A stretch of DNA of 49,588 bases from CBDDRG01 sp051306415 (GTDB lineage Bacteria > Pseudomonadota > Gammaproteobacteria > Pseudomonadales > Porticoccaceae). Position 1 is the first letter of the stretch. Every line of letters begins with the position of its first letter. The notes below the pieces were generated by a model, which was given only the letters and a program-made list of their open reading frames with translations, was not told where the DNA came from and did no database searches. Location: positions 1 to 49,588 of the forward strand of contig JBPPNE010000002.1 in NCBI GenBank assembly GCA_051306415.1. Direction: 5' to 3'. Below are positions 39,895 through 49,349 of this stretch, piece by piece. A program made the position numbers and the translations under genes.

Positions 39895-40131
39895 ATGGAA
39901 ATTTCATTGATCTACCTCGCGGGTGCAATTTTGATGGGCCTAGGCGCCGTGGGCGCCGCCATTGGTGTGGGTATTCTCGGCGGCAAGTTCCTTGAGGGCG
40001 GCGCCCGTCAGCCAGAGCTGATACCGATGCTGCGGACACAGTTCTTCATCGTTATGGGTCTCGTCGATGCGGTGCCCATGATCGGTGTCGGTATTGGCCT
40101 TTTCTTGATCTTCGCCAAAACCGCCGGTTAG
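39895..40131 (+). CDS. atpE: F0F1 ATP synthase subunit c
   Basis: This 78-residue hairpin of two helices makes up the rotating c ring. The start at 39895 (MEISLIYLAGAI) has GGGAG a few bases upstream; an earlier in-frame ATG adds 13 unconserved residues. Helix 1 has the glycine-rich ring-packing pattern (GLGAVGAAIGVGILGG), the loop is the polar RQPEL, and the proton-carrying carboxylate is Asp58 in GLVDAVPM, equivalent to E. coli Asp61. Asp rather than Glu and no sodium-binding pattern indicate a proton-driven enzyme. It needs YidC for insertion. Confidence 0.97.
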   Translation: MEISLIYLAGAILMGLGAVGAAIGVGILGGKFLEGGARQPELIPMLRTQFFIVMGLVDAVPMIGVGIGLFLIFAKTAG

Positions 40132-40163
40132 TCACAGTAACCAGTTAACCCAGGGGTGGTGAC

Positions 40164-40634
40164 GTGAACCTCAATGCTACGATCCTTGGTCAGGTAATTT
40201 CGTTCGCCATCTTCGTATGGTTCTGCATGAAATATATCTGGCCTACGCTCATTGCCGCCATGGAAGAGCGCAAGCAAAAGATAGCCGATGGGCTCGATGC
40301 CGCTGATCGGGCGCTGCGCGATCTCGAGCTCGCTCAAAACCGGGCTACCGATCAACTGCGTGATGCCAAGCAGCAAGCGGCACTGTTGATTGATGAAGCC
40401 AAAAAGCGCGCCAGCCAAATTGTCGAAGAATCCAAAGACAAGGCCCGTGAAGAGGGCGAGCGGTTGATCGTCGCCGCCAACGCCGAGATCGAGCAGGAAG
40501 TGAACCGCGCGCGCGAAGAGTTGCGCGGCAAGGTGGCTACACTGGCGCTTGCCGGTGCCGAGCGAATCCTGGCTCGCGCGATTGACGACAGTGTGAGCCG
40601 CGACCTCGTCGATGAACTCGCGGCCCAATTGTAG
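40164..40634 (+). CDS. atpF: F0F1 ATP synthase subunit b
   Basis: Subunit b is the peripheral stalk that holds F1 against rotation. The GTG at 40164 starts MNLNATILGQVISFAIFVWF, with a single N-terminal membrane helix (about 5-26) followed by a long charged coiled coil rich in Ala, Glu, Lys and Arg, as expected for the b dimer. It has 156 residues, the same as E. coli. It lies between atpE (32 bases) and atpH (nine bases). Confidence 0.96.
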   Translation: MNLNATILGQVISFAIFVWFCMKYIWPTLIAAMEERKQKIADGLDAADRALRDLELAQNRATDQLRDAKQQAALLIDEAKKRASQIVEESKDKAREEGERLIVAANAEIEQEVNRAREELRGKVATLALAGAERILARAIDDSVSRDLVDELAAQL

Positions 40635-40643
40635 GCAACCCCC

Positions 40644-41180
40644 ATGGCGGAACTAAGCACCATCGCACGACCCTACGCGAAAGCGGCGTTCGAATGCGCC
40701 GTCGCTGCGGCGGCGCTGCCGCGGTGGTCCGCAGCGCTGGGTCTGCTCGCCGAGCTGGCGAAGGAACCCCGCGTCATCGGCCTGTTGGAAACCCCCAATC
40801 TGACATCGAATAGCAAGGCTGACCAGCTGGTCGCTTTGTGCGGTGATGTACTGGATGCTCAGGGCGCGAATTTTGTCCGTACCCTGGCTGAAAACCGTCG
40901 CCTGGCCCTGCTTCCCCAGATCCAGCAGCAATTCGAAAGCCTCAAGGCCAATCTGGAGAAGACGGTCAACGTGGAGTTGATAGCGGCCACGGCGATGGAT
41001 CCCGCCCAGCTCGAAAAACTGGAGCAGGCGCTAAAAGCCCGCTTGCAGCGCGATGTCAAAATCGACGTGTCGGTGGATAAAACCCTGCTGGGTGGTGCAG
41101 TGATTCGAGCGGGAGATACCGTTATCGATGGGTCGGTGCGCGGCCGCTTGGCCAAGCTGGCCGAAGCTCTGCAGGCCTGA
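40644..41180 (+). CDS. atpH: F0F1 ATP synthase subunit delta
   Basis: Delta sits on top of F1 and binds subunit b. The N-terminal helical domain begins LSTIARPYAKAAFE, the usual family opening. A middle part has NRRLALLPQI and the C-terminal domain ends DKTLLGGAVIRAGDTVIDGSVRGRLAKLAEAL, the strongest family motif. It has 178 residues, as normal. The 85-base spacer to atpA carries no clear terminator, so transcription should continue. Confidence 0.96.
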   Translation: MAELSTIARPYAKAAFECAVAAAALPRWSAALGLLAELAKEPRVIGLLETPNLTSNSKADQLVALCGDVLDAQGANFVRTLAENRRLALLPQIQQQFESLKANLEKTVNVELIAATAMDPAQLEKLEQALKARLQRDVKIDVSVDKTLLGGAVIRAGDTVIDGSVRGRLAKLAEALQA

Positions 41181-41265
41181 GGCCTGCGACAGAATATCTT
41201 GTGCGTGTTGGGCGCTGTTGGCCGTCGAACACAAGCGTTGAATACGTTGGATCGAGGAATCGAGA

Positions 41266-42810
41266 ATGCAGCAACTGAACCCTTCCGAAATCAGTGAAAT
41301 TATCCGTCAGCGCATTGAGCGCCTGGAGGTCGCCACCGAGGCCCGCAACGAGGGGACCATCGTTTCTGTTTCCGACGGGATCGTGCGCATTCACGGTCTT
41401 GCCGAAGTGATGTACGGTGAAATGATCGAGTTCGACGGCGGCCTCTACGGCATGGCGTTGAACCTGGAGCGCGACTCCGTCGGCGCGGTGGTGCTGGGCG
41501 ACTACCAGCAGCTCGCCGAAGGCCGCAAAGCCCGCTGTACCGGTCGTATCCTTGAAGTGCCGATCGGGCCGGAACTGGAAGGTCGCGTCGTCGACGCCCT
41601 CGGCAATCCGATCGACGGCAAGGGCCCGATCAACGCCAAGCTTAGCGACGCCATCGAAAAAGTGGCGCCCGGCGTTATCGAGCGGAAATCCGTCGATCAG
41701 CCGGTGCAGACCGGGTTGAAGGCGATTGATGCCATGGTGCCCATCGGCCGCGGCCAGCGCGAACTGATTATCGGTGATCGCCAGGTGGGCAAAACCGCGA
41801 TCGCCATCGACGCCATCATCAACCAGAAAGGCACCGGCGTTAAGTGCGTTTATGTCGCTATTGGGCAGAAGAGCTCCACGGTTGCCAACCTGGTTCGCAA
41901 ACTGGAAGAACACGGTGCCATGGGGCACACCGTCGTCGTTGCGGCAACGGCCTCGGATCCAGCGGCGATGCAGTTTCTGGCGCCCTACACCGGCTGCACC
42001 ATCGGTGAGTACTATCGTGACCGTGGCCAGGATGCGCTGATTGTCTACGACGATCTCACCAAGCAGGCTTGGGCTTATCGGCAGATTTCTTTGCTGCTGC
42101 GGCGTCCGCCAGGTCGGGAGGCTTATCCCGGCGATGTCTTTTATCTGCACTCCCGCTTGCTGGAGCGCGCGGCTCGCGTCAACGCCGACTACGTGGAAGC
42201 CTTCACCAAGGGCGAAGTCAAGGGCAAAACCGGCTCACTCACCGCCATTCCGATTATCGAGACCCAGGCCGGCGACGTCTCCGCGTTCGTGCCGACCAAT
42301 GTGATTTCGATTACTGACGGCCAGATTTTCGTCGAGACTAACTTGTTTAACGCGGGTATTCGTCCGGCGATGAACGCGGGTCTGTCAGTTTCCCGCGTCG
42401 GCGGTGCAGCACAGACGAAGATTATCAAGAAGCTCGGTGGCGGTATTCGCCTGGCGTTGGCCCAGTATCGGGAGCTGGCGGCATTTTCCCAGTTTGCCTC
42501 CGATCTGGATGACGCGACGCGCCAACAACTCGAACACGGCCAGCGGGTCACCGAGTTGATGAAGCAGAAGCAGTATTCGCCCAAGAGCGTGGCGGAAATG
42601 GGCGTTGTGCTCTATGCGGCCAACGAAGGTTATCTGCGCACGGTAGAGGTCAACAAGATCGGCGATTTCGAAGCGGCGCTGCTGTCCTACATGAAAGCCG
42701 AGCATTCGGAGTTGATGGCCAAGGTCAACGAGGCGGGCGATTGGAACAACGATATTACCGCCAGCTTCAAGGCCGCGTTGGACAAGTTTGTCGCCAGCCA
42801 GACCTGGTAA
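41266..42810 (+). CDS. atpA: F0F1 ATP synthase subunit alpha
   Basis: This is the non-catalytic nucleotide-binding subunit of F1. It begins MQQLNPSEISEIIRQRIE and has the P-loop GDRQVGKTA (about 169-177). ALIVYDDLTKQAWAYRQISLLLRRPPGREAYPGDVFYLHSRLLERAA covers the Walker B and DELSEED-facing region in the usual form. The arginine finger lies in NAGLSVSRVGGAAQ. The 514 residues are typical. GAGGAATCGAG lies shortly before the ATG as ribosome site. The following gene is atpG, 53 bases on. Confidence 0.98.
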   Translation: MQQLNPSEISEIIRQRIERLEVATEARNEGTIVSVSDGIVRIHGLAEVMYGEMIEFDGGLYGMALNLERDSVGAVVLGDYQQLAEGRKARCTGRILEVPIGPELEGRVVDALGNPIDGKGPINAKLSDAIEKVAPGVIERKSVDQPVQTGLKAIDAMVPIGRGQRELIIGDRQVGKTAIAIDAIINQKGTGVKCVYVAIGQKSSTVANLVRKLEEHGAMGHTVVVAATASDPAAMQFLAPYTGCTIGEYYRDRGQDALIVYDDLTKQAWAYRQISLLLRRPPGREAYPGDVFYLHSRLLERAARVNADYVEAFTKGEVKGKTGSLTAIPIIETQAGDVSAFVPTNVISITDGQIFVETNLFNAGIRPAMNAGLSVSRVGGAAQTKIIKKLGGGIRLALAQYRELAAFSQFASDLDDATRQQLEHGQRVTELMKQKQYSPKSVAEMGVVLYAANEGYLRTVEVNKIGDFEAALLSYMKAEHSELMAKVNEAGDWNNDITASFKAALDKFVASQTW

Positions 42811-42863
42811 TCGAGGGATGTGTTGCAGTCCACAGCGAATGAAAGGCAGCAGGTAGACGACGT

Positions 42864-43724
42864 ATGGCCGTTGGCAAAGAAGTCAAAACCAAGATTAACA
42901 GCGTCAAAAGCACGCAGAAAATCACCAGTGCGATGGAAATGGTGGCTGCCAGCAAGATGCGCCGCGCCCAGGAGCGCATGGCGCTCGGCAAACCCTATGC
43001 TCAGCGCATTCGCCAGGTTATCGGTCATATTGCCAACTCATCCGCCGAATACCGTCACCCCTATCTGCAAGAGCGTGACGCAAAGCGGGTCGGCTTTATC
43101 ATCGTATCCACCGATCGAGGCCTCTGTGGCGGTCTTAACATCAATCTGTTCAAGGCAGCGATCCGGGCCATGCGCGAGTGGCAAAACCGCGGCACGGAGA
43201 TAGATATCTGCACTATCGGTGGCAAGGCCGCAGCGTTTTTTGGCAATGTCGGCGGCCGTGTCGTTGCCACCGTGCGCGACCGGGGTGATCAGCCGGCAGT
43301 GGCCGATCTGATCGGTAGCGTCAAAGTCATGCTGGACGCCTTCGACGAGGGCAAGCTGGATCGTTTGTTCCTGGTCAGCAACACCTTCGTCAATACTATG
43401 ACTCAACGTGCGGAAGTTGAACAGCTGCTACCCCTGCAGGCGGTGGACGACCGGCGCCTCAAGCATCACTGGGACTATATTTATGAACCCGATGCCAAGG
43501 AGCTGCTGAATGGCTTGCTGACCCGCTACATCGAGTCCCAGGTTTACCAGGGCGTCGTCGAGAACAAAGCCAGCGAGCAAGCGGCGCGCATGATTGCGAT
43601 GAAAAATGCCACCGACAACGCCGGCACCCTGATCGAAGAGCTCGAACTGCTCTACAACAAGGCCCGGCAAGCGGCGATTACCCAAGAGTTGTCCGAAATC
43701 GTCAGTGGTGCGGCGGCCGTTTAA
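42864..43724 (+). CDS. atpG: F0F1 ATP synthase subunit gamma
   Basis: Gamma is the central rotor shaft. The N-terminal helix begins MAVGKEVKTKINSVKSTQKITSAMEMVAASKMR, which is the conserved family start, and the C-terminal helix contains ARMIAMKNATDNAGTLIEELELLYNKARQAAITQELSEIVSGAAA, the counterpart that forms the coiled coil. In between, FIIVSTDRGLCGGLN is a strong signature. It has 286 residues, as in E. coli. It stands between the alpha and beta genes with 72 bases before atpD. Confidence 0.97.
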   Translation: MAVGKEVKTKINSVKSTQKITSAMEMVAASKMRRAQERMALGKPYAQRIRQVIGHIANSSAEYRHPYLQERDAKRVGFIIVSTDRGLCGGLNINLFKAAIRAMREWQNRGTEIDICTIGGKAAAFFGNVGGRVVATVRDRGDQPAVADLIGSVKVMLDAFDEGKLDRLFLVSNTFVNTMTQRAEVEQLLPLQAVDDRRLKHHWDYIYEPDAKELLNGLLTRYIESQVYQGVVENKASEQAARMIAMKNATDNAGTLIEELELLYNKARQAAITQELSEIVSGAAAV

Positions 43725-43796
43725 CGGCGCCCTGAATCAGCACTACAGCTGCCACACAGAACACTGCGTTTAGACGCAAGCGAAGAGGAACCGGAA

Positions 43797-45179
43797 ATGA
43801 GTAGTGGACGTATCGTGCAAATCATTGGCGCGGTGATCGACGTGGAATTTCCACGGGATCAGGTGCCCAACATTTATGATGCACTGATGGTTGCCGACAA
43901 GGGGTTGACCCTTGAAGTCCAGCAGCAGCTCGGTGACGGCGTCGTGCGTACTATTGCGATGGGTTCCTCCGAAGGGCTCAGCCGTGGTCTCGGCGTCACC
44001 AATACCGGCACCGCGATCTCGGTTCCGGTCGGCCAGGGCACCCTCGGTCGGATCATGGACGTGCTTGGCAAGCCGATTGATCAGGCCGGCCCGGTGCAAG
44101 CCGAAAAATACATGCCGATTCATCGCAAGGCGCCGCTTTACGCCGAGCAGTCGTCGGCTATCGAGCTGCTCGAAACCGGGATCAAGGTTATCGACCTGAT
44201 CATGCCGATCGCCAAGGGCGGCAAGATCGGCCTGTTTGGTGGTGCGGGAGTGGGCAAAACGGTGACCCTGATGGAGCTGATCCGCAACATCGCGATGGAG
44301 CACTCGGGCTTTTCCGTGTTCGCCGGGGTGGGTGAGCGCACCCGCGAAGGCAACGACTTCTATCACGAAATGAAAGAGTCCAGCGTACTCGACAAGGTGG
44401 CCTTGGTGTACGGCCAGATGAACGAGCCGCCGGGCAACCGTCTCCGCGTCGCATTGACCGGACTGACCATGGCGGAGTATTTTCGCGACGAGGGCCGTGA
44501 CGTGCTGATGTTCGTGGACAACATCTACCGCTACACGCTGGCCGGTACCGAGGTGTCCGCGCTGCTCGGCCGCATGCCGTCGGCGGTGGGTTACCAGCCG
44601 ACGCTGGCGGAAGAAATGGGCGTGCTGCAGGAACGTATTACCTCCACCAAGACCGGCTCGATCACCTCTTTCCAGGCGGTGTATGTTCCCGCCGATGACT
44701 TGACTGACCCCTCGCCGGCCACCACCTTCGCGCATTTGGATGCAACGCTGGTACTGTCGCGGCAGATCGCCGAGCTCGGTATTTATCCGGCGGTGGATCC
44801 CCTCGACTCCACCTCGCGGCTGCTCGATCCGCTGGTCATCGGCCAGGAGCACTACGATGTCGCCCGCGGCGTGCAATCGGTGTTGCAGCGTTACAAGGAG
44901 CTCAGGGACATTATTGCGATCCTCGGTATGGATGAGCTGTCGGAAGACGACAAGCTGGTGGTCGCCCGCGCCCGCAAAATCCAGCGCTTCCTGTCCCAGC
45001 CCTTCTTCGTGGCCGAAGTCTTCACCGGCAGTTCCGGTAAATACGTGCCGATGAAGGATACCATCCAGGGCTTCAAGGGTATTCTCGACGGCGACTACGA
45101 CGATCTGCCCGAACAGGCGTTCTACATGGTGGGCTCTATTGAAGAAGCGGTGGAAAAAAACCGTAAAGCCGAGGCCTGA
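43797..45179 (+). CDS. atpD: F0F1 ATP synthase subunit beta
   Basis: This is the catalytic F1 subunit that makes ATP. The P-loop is GGAGVGKTV (about residues 149-157), GERTREGNDFYHEM contains the catalytic-site glutamate, and DVLMFVDNIYRYTLAGTEVSALLGRMPSAVGYQPTL covers Walker B and the adenine pocket. DELSEDDKL is the DELSEED loop equivalent that pushes gamma. The 460 residues are normal. AAGAGGAACCGG precedes the ATG. The gene is followed by atpC after 44 bases. Confidence 0.98.
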   Translation: MSSGRIVQIIGAVIDVEFPRDQVPNIYDALMVADKGLTLEVQQQLGDGVVRTIAMGSSEGLSRGLGVTNTGTAISVPVGQGTLGRIMDVLGKPIDQAGPVQAEKYMPIHRKAPLYAEQSSAIELLETGIKVIDLIMPIAKGGKIGLFGGAGVGKTVTLMELIRNIAMEHSGFSVFAGVGERTREGNDFYHEMKESSVLDKVALVYGQMNEPPGNRLRVALTGLTMAEYFRDEGRDVLMFVDNIYRYTLAGTEVSALLGRMPSAVGYQPTLAEEMGVLQERITSTKTGSITSFQAVYVPADDLTDPSPATTFAHLDATLVLSRQIAELGIYPAVDPLDSTSRLLDPLVIGQEHYDVARGVQSVLQRYKELRDIIAILGMDELSEDDKLVVARARKIQRFLSQPFFVAEVFTGSSGKYVPMKDTIQGFKGILDGDYDDLPEQAFYMVGSIEEAVEKNRKAEA

Positions 45180-45223
45180 TTGACGGCTTGGGTTGAGCAT
45201 AGTCAACACCAGAGATATAGAGT

Positions 45224-45655
45224 ATGGCGATGACCGTCCACTGTGACATCGTAAGCGCGGAAGAAGCCCTGTTTTCAGGGCTGGTCGAGATGGTGATCGC
45301 CGCCGGCTCGCTCGGAGAGCTGGGCATTACTTTCGGGCATACGCCGTTGCTCACCGGACTCAAACCGGGGCCGATTCGGCTGATCAAGCAGGGTGGCGAA
45401 GAAGAGGTCTTCTATCTTTCCGGTGGCTATCTCGAAGTTCAGCCCAATCTGATCTCGATTCTGGCCGATACGGCACTGCGTGCAGCGGATCTCGATGAGG
45501 TGGCGGCACTGGAAGCGCAGAAGCAGGCCGAAAGCGACATGAAAAACCAGAGCAGCGAAGTGGATTACTCGCGCGCGGCTGCACGTCTCGCCGAAGCGAC
45601 CGCCCAGTTGCGCACGATTGAAGAGCTGCGCAAACGAGCCGCCCACATCCGTTAA
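45224..45655 (+). CDS. atpC: F0F1 ATP synthase subunit epsilon
   Basis: Epsilon links the gamma shaft to the c ring and inhibits ATP hydrolysis. The N-terminal beta sandwich has CDIVSAEEALFSGLVEMVIAAGSLGELGITFGHTPLLTGLKPGPIRL and FYLSGGYLEVQPNLISILADTA, both family hallmarks. The C-terminal helical hairpin (about 90-143) is complete, so the inhibitory arm can be present. It has 143 residues. It is the last atp gene; a strong terminator follows 20 bases after its stop. Confidence 0.96.
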   Translation: MAMTVHCDIVSAEEALFSGLVEMVIAAGSLGELGITFGHTPLLTGLKPGPIRLIKQGGEEEVFYLSGGYLEVQPNLISILADTALRAADLDEVAALEAQKQAESDMKNQSSEVDYSRAAARLAEATAQLRTIEELRKRAAHIR

Positions 45656-45675
45656 TTCGAGGGAGCTTTCGACGC

Positions 45676-45704
45676 AAAAAAAGGTAGCGGAAGCTACCTT
45701 TTTT
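45676..45704 (+). terminator. Rho-independent terminator of the atp operon
   Basis: GGTAGC, loop GGAA, GCTACC forms a perfect stem that can be extended by the flanking A7 and T6 runs, ending in TTTTTT. It lies 20 bases after the atpC stop and separates atp from glmU. Confidence 0.95.
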
Positions 45705-45881
45705 ATTGCCGCTACGTTATCGCCGCCAAGGTTTCCGCAGTCGCGCGACGTCATGGCGGCGCAAACGCCAAACCAAAAGTGCTTTGGTGGAACAGCCGAC
45801 GAAAGTACACTGGGCAAGTACGGAGGAGGTGCTCAGTATGCTCTGGAGCCCGTCTGCCAATGGATAGGAGAGTTAACTGAT

Positions 45882-47255
45882 ATGGCTATCGACATTGTCA
45901 TCCTCGCCGCTGGCAAGGGCACGCGTATGTGTTCGCAGCTGCCGAAGGTATTGCACCCGCTGGGAGGCAAACCACTTCTCGCTCATGTCATTGCCACTGC
46001 CGCGGCAATTGCTGACGCACGCATCAGCGTCGTTGTTGGCCACGGTGCCGAGCAGACCAGGAAAGCTTTCTCCAACTACCGAATCACCTGGGTCGAGCAG
46101 TCCGAGCAAAAAGGCACTGCCCACGCTGTTGCTCAGGCCGCACCGCACATCGACGACGACGGCGCTGTGCTCATTTTGTACGGCGATGTGCCTTTGATCG
46201 GCCAGGACACTCTGACCCGGATGCTGGCCGCCGTCGGCGAGCGGCGATTGGCGCTGCTCACCGTTGAGCCGGCTGATACCGCGGGCTACGGGCGCATTCT
46301 GCGCAATGGGGACGGCGAGGTTATCGCCATCGTTGAGCACAGGGACGCGAGCGCCGCACAGCTCGCAATCAAGGAGGTGAACACCGGGGTCATCGCGCTC
46401 AGGAGCGCCGACCTCAAACGATGGTTGCCGCAGATCGAAGCTAACAACGCCCATGGCGAGTACTACCTGACCGACATCATCGGCCTCGCCCGCCGCGACG
46501 GTGGGCGGGTTCAAGGCTTCCAGCCGAGCTGTGCCGAAGAGGTCGAGGGCGTCAACACCCGCGCGCAACTGGCTCACCTCGAACGCCACTACCAACGCGG
46601 GCTCGCCGAGCAGCTGATGGCGGCAGGGGCCACCCTGGCCGATCCGGCCCGGTTTGACTGCCGTGGCAGGCTGGTCACCGGCTGGGACACCCGCATCGAC
46701 ATTGACTGTGTATTCGAGGGCGACGTTACGCTCGGTGCTAATGTTGTCATCGGCCCATGCTGTGTCATCAAGGACGCGGTGATTGGCGACCATGTCGTCA
46801 TCAAGGCACACACCGTGATCGAGGGGCCGGTCAGCATCGCGGCCGGCGTCGAAGTAGGGCCCTTCGCGCGCCTGCGGCCGGGCACGCAACTGGCGGCAGG
46901 GGTCAGGATTGGCAACTTTGTCGAAACCAAGAAAGCGGTTATTGGCGTGGGCAGCAAGGCCAACCACCTGAGCTATATCGGCGACACCCGCATCGGTGCG
47001 GGTGTGAATGTTGGCGCCGGCACCATCACCTGCAATTACGATGGCGTCAATAAGCACGTTACCGACATCGGCGACGGCGCCTTTATCGGTTCCAACACCG
47101 CGCTGGTCGCGCCCGTGGTCATCGGTAGCGGGGCCACCGTGGGCGCCGGCTCGACCATCACCAAGGATGTTCCGGCGAACAATCTCGCCGTTGCGCGTGG
47201 CAAACAGCACAACCTGAACAGCTGGCGGCGGCCGATGAAACCGGGACAGGAGTAA
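45882..47255 (+). CDS. glmU: Bifunctional N-acetylglucosamine-1-phosphate uridyltransferase / glucosamine-1-phosphate acetyltransferase
   Basis: GlmU makes UDP-GlcNAc for peptidoglycan and LPS in two steps. The start at 45882 (MAIDIVILAAGKGTRM) places the pyrophosphorylase motif LAAGKGTRMCSQLPKVLHP at the N-terminus as in E. coli; the open frame extends back through the terminator without homology. The N-terminal domain includes YGDVPLI and NTGVIAL. The C-terminal half is a left-handed beta helix with hexapeptide repeats (VVIGPCCVIKDAVIGDHVVI) and the active-site stretch NFVETKKAVIG with SYIGD. It has 457 residues. It precedes glmS by six bases, so the pathway genes are coupled. Confidence 0.97.
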   Translation: MAIDIVILAAGKGTRMCSQLPKVLHPLGGKPLLAHVIATAAAIADARISVVVGHGAEQTRKAFSNYRITWVEQSEQKGTAHAVAQAAPHIDDDGAVLILYGDVPLIGQDTLTRMLAAVGERRLALLTVEPADTAGYGRILRNGDGEVIAIVEHRDASAAQLAIKEVNTGVIALRSADLKRWLPQIEANNAHGEYYLTDIIGLARRDGGRVQGFQPSCAEEVEGVNTRAQLAHLERHYQRGLAEQLMAAGATLADPARFDCRGRLVTGWDTRIDIDCVFEGDVTLGANVVIGPCCVIKDAVIGDHVVIKAHTVIEGPVSIAAGVEVGPFARLRPGTQLAAGVRIGNFVETKKAVIGVGSKANHLSYIGDTRIGAGVNVGAGTITCNYDGVNKHVTDIGDGAFIGSNTALVAPVVIGSGATVGAGSTITKDVPANNLAVARGKQHNLNSWRRPMKPGQE

Positions 47256-47261
47256 CGGTTC

Positions 47262-49094
47262 ATGTGTGGAATTGTTGGAGCGACCGCTCAACGCAATGTC
47301 GCCAGCATCCTGCTGGAGGGGTTGAAACGCCTCGAATACCGGGGTTACGACTCCGCCGGTGTTGCGATTCTGGATGCCGACGGTCGGCTGCAATCCCGCC
47401 GTACCGCGGGCAAGGTCGCGGCGCTGGAGCAGAGCCTGAGCCGCGAACCGGCACCCGGTCATCTCGGTATCGCCCACACCCGCTGGGCCACCCACGGCAA
47501 ACCTAACGAAGTGAATGCTCACCCGCACACGTCGGGGGAGATCGTCGTGGTCCATAACGGCATCATTGAAAATTACCGCGAACTGAAGGCGGAGCTACAA
47601 GCGCTCGGCTTTGAGTTTCTGTCTGAAACGGATACCGAGACGGTCGCCCACCTGATCAACCACTATTGCCAGACCGGCGATCCGCTGCTGGATGCCGTCC
47701 GCCGCACCGTCGCCCGCCTGCACGGCGCCTATGCGTTGGGCGTGATTTCGGCAGCCGAACCGCAGACCTTGGTTGGCGCCCGCAGCGGCAGTCCTCTGGT
47801 GCTCGGCATCGGCATTGAGGAAAACTTCATCGCCTCCGATCCCCTGGCGCTGCGCCAGGTCACCGATCGGTTTGTCTACCTCGAAGAGGGCGACCTGGTG
47901 GAAGTCGGTCTCGGTGCGCCTCGTATCTTCGACAGCGCCGGCCGGTCGGTGACGCGCCCGGTGGTGACGCTTGCCGACAGCATCGACTACGCCGACAAGG
48001 GCCAGTTTCGCCACCACATGACCAAGGAAATTTTCGAGCAGCCAAAAGTGATCGAGGCCACGCTACAGGGCCGGATCAGCGCCAGCAAGGTTTTGCCAGA
48101 AGCCTTTGGCAGCGCGGCGACCGCCATTCTCAAGCAGGTCGAGAATGTCCACATCGTCGCCTGTGGTACCAGCTACCACGCGGGGCTGGTTGCCCGCCAC
48201 TGGCTGGAAGACTGGGCCGATATCCCCTGCCAGGTAGAAGTGGCCAGCGAGTACCGCTACCGCCGTGTCGCCGTGCCCGCGCGCACGCTGTTTGTCAGCA
48301 TTTCCCAATCTGGCGAAACGGCCGATACCCTGGCGGCCCAACGCGCCGCCCGCCAGGCCGGCTATCTTGCTACGCTGGCGATCTGCAATGTGGCCAACAG
48401 CGCCTTGGTCAGGGAGTCGGATCTGGCGCTGATGACGCAGGCGGGGCAGGAAATCGGCGTTGCTTCCACCAAGGCGTTCACTACCCAGCTGGTTGCCCTG
48501 CAACTACTTTGTATCGCGCTTGGGCGTTATCGGGGACGGATTGACGAAGCTCGCGAAGCGGAGTTGGTTGGCGCGCTGCACGCGCTGCCCGGACTTTGTG
48601 CCGAGATTCTCGACCTGGATCGGGAAATCGAAACCACGTTTCAATGTTTCGCCGACAAACAGCACGCGCTGTTTCTCGGTCGTGGCGTCCAGCACCCCAT
48701 CGCGATGGAGGGGGCGTTAAAGCTCAAGGAGATTTCCTATATCCACGCCGAGGCCTACCCGGCGGGCGAGTTGAAGCACGGCCCGCTCGCGCTGGTCGAT
48801 GCGTCGATGCCGGTGGTCGCCGTCGCGCCTAACAACGAGTTGCTCGAAAAACTCAAATCCAATCTGCATGAAGTGCAGGCCCGCGGCGGCCAGTTGTTCG
48901 TCTTCGCCGATCGCGACGCCGGCTTTCACAACCAGGAGGGCGTCACGCTCCTGTGTCTCCCCCACGTGCCGAAAAGCCTGGAGCCGATTGCCTATACCCT
49001 GCCGCTGCAGCTGCTTGCCTACCATGTGGCCGTGCTCCGGGGTACGGATGTCGATCAGCCGCGCAACCTCGCCAAATCGGTGACGGTGGAGTAG
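47262..49094 (+). CDS. glmS: Glutamine--fructose-6-phosphate aminotransferase (isomerizing)
   Basis: GlmS makes glucosamine-6-phosphate, the first committed step to UDP-GlcNAc. After removal of Met1 the nucleophile Cys1 opens CGIVGA; RWATHGKPNEVNAHPH and HNGIIENYRELK complete the glutaminase site. Two SIS sugar-isomerase domains follow (ACGTSYHAG and SQSGETADTL for the first; LGRGVQHPIAMEGALKLKEISYIHAEAYPAGELKHGPLAL for the second), and the protein ends with the conserved PRNLAKSVTVE. It has 610 residues, as usual. No glmS ribozyme is present between glmU and glmS, as expected for a Gram-negative; control is more likely by small RNAs, not visible here. Confidence 0.98.
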   Translation: MCGIVGATAQRNVASILLEGLKRLEYRGYDSAGVAILDADGRLQSRRTAGKVAALEQSLSREPAPGHLGIAHTRWATHGKPNEVNAHPHTSGEIVVVHNGIIENYRELKAELQALGFEFLSETDTETVAHLINHYCQTGDPLLDAVRRTVARLHGAYALGVISAAEPQTLVGARSGSPLVLGIGIEENFIASDPLALRQVTDRFVYLEEGDLVEVGLGAPRIFDSAGRSVTRPVVTLADSIDYADKGQFRHHMTKEIFEQPKVIEATLQGRISASKVLPEAFGSAATAILKQVENVHIVACGTSYHAGLVARHWLEDWADIPCQVEVASEYRYRRVAVPARTLFVSISQSGETADTLAAQRAARQAGYLATLAICNVANSALVRESDLALMTQAGQEIGVASTKAFTTQLVALQLLCIALGRYRGRIDEAREAELVGALHALPGLCAEILDLDREIETTFQCFADKQHALFLGRGVQHPIAMEGALKLKEISYIHAEAYPAGELKHGPLALVDASMPVVAVAPNNELLEKLKSNLHEVQARGGQLFVFADRDAGFHNQEGVTLLCLPHVPKSLEPIAYTLPLQLLAYHVAVLRGTDVDQPRNLAKSVTVE

Positions 49095-49349
49095 CGGCGG
49101 CAAAAACCGGGTGTGGGTAAACGGCTGGATATTGCCGCCCGCCTGCTCTATGCTCTGGGTCAACACCTTCGACCCCATCTGCCATGGCCAGCCAGAACCG
49201 GTGGCCGGCGACTTGGCGTAGTCCGAGAGCGACGGGGCGATGCGGGGACATCATTTAGAAAAAGGCAGATCAGAGAAATCAGATTCAGAGAGCCCGGGTA
49301 AACGATTTGTAAATAACAGGTGCCAACAGCGGCATCGGGAGAAAATGTG

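Noticed and set aside
43840..43852. GTGGAATTTCCAC palindrome at the start of atpD as another parS-like site
   Set aside because: It lacks the CACGTG centre of parS and lies in conserved coding sequence.
43770..45209. 479-codon minus-strand frame opposite atpD
   Set aside because: It is the antisense shadow of the strongly conserved atpD gene.
45873..47555. 560-codon minus-strand frame opposite glmU and the start of glmS
   Set aside because: It runs across two real genes in antisense and has no family features.
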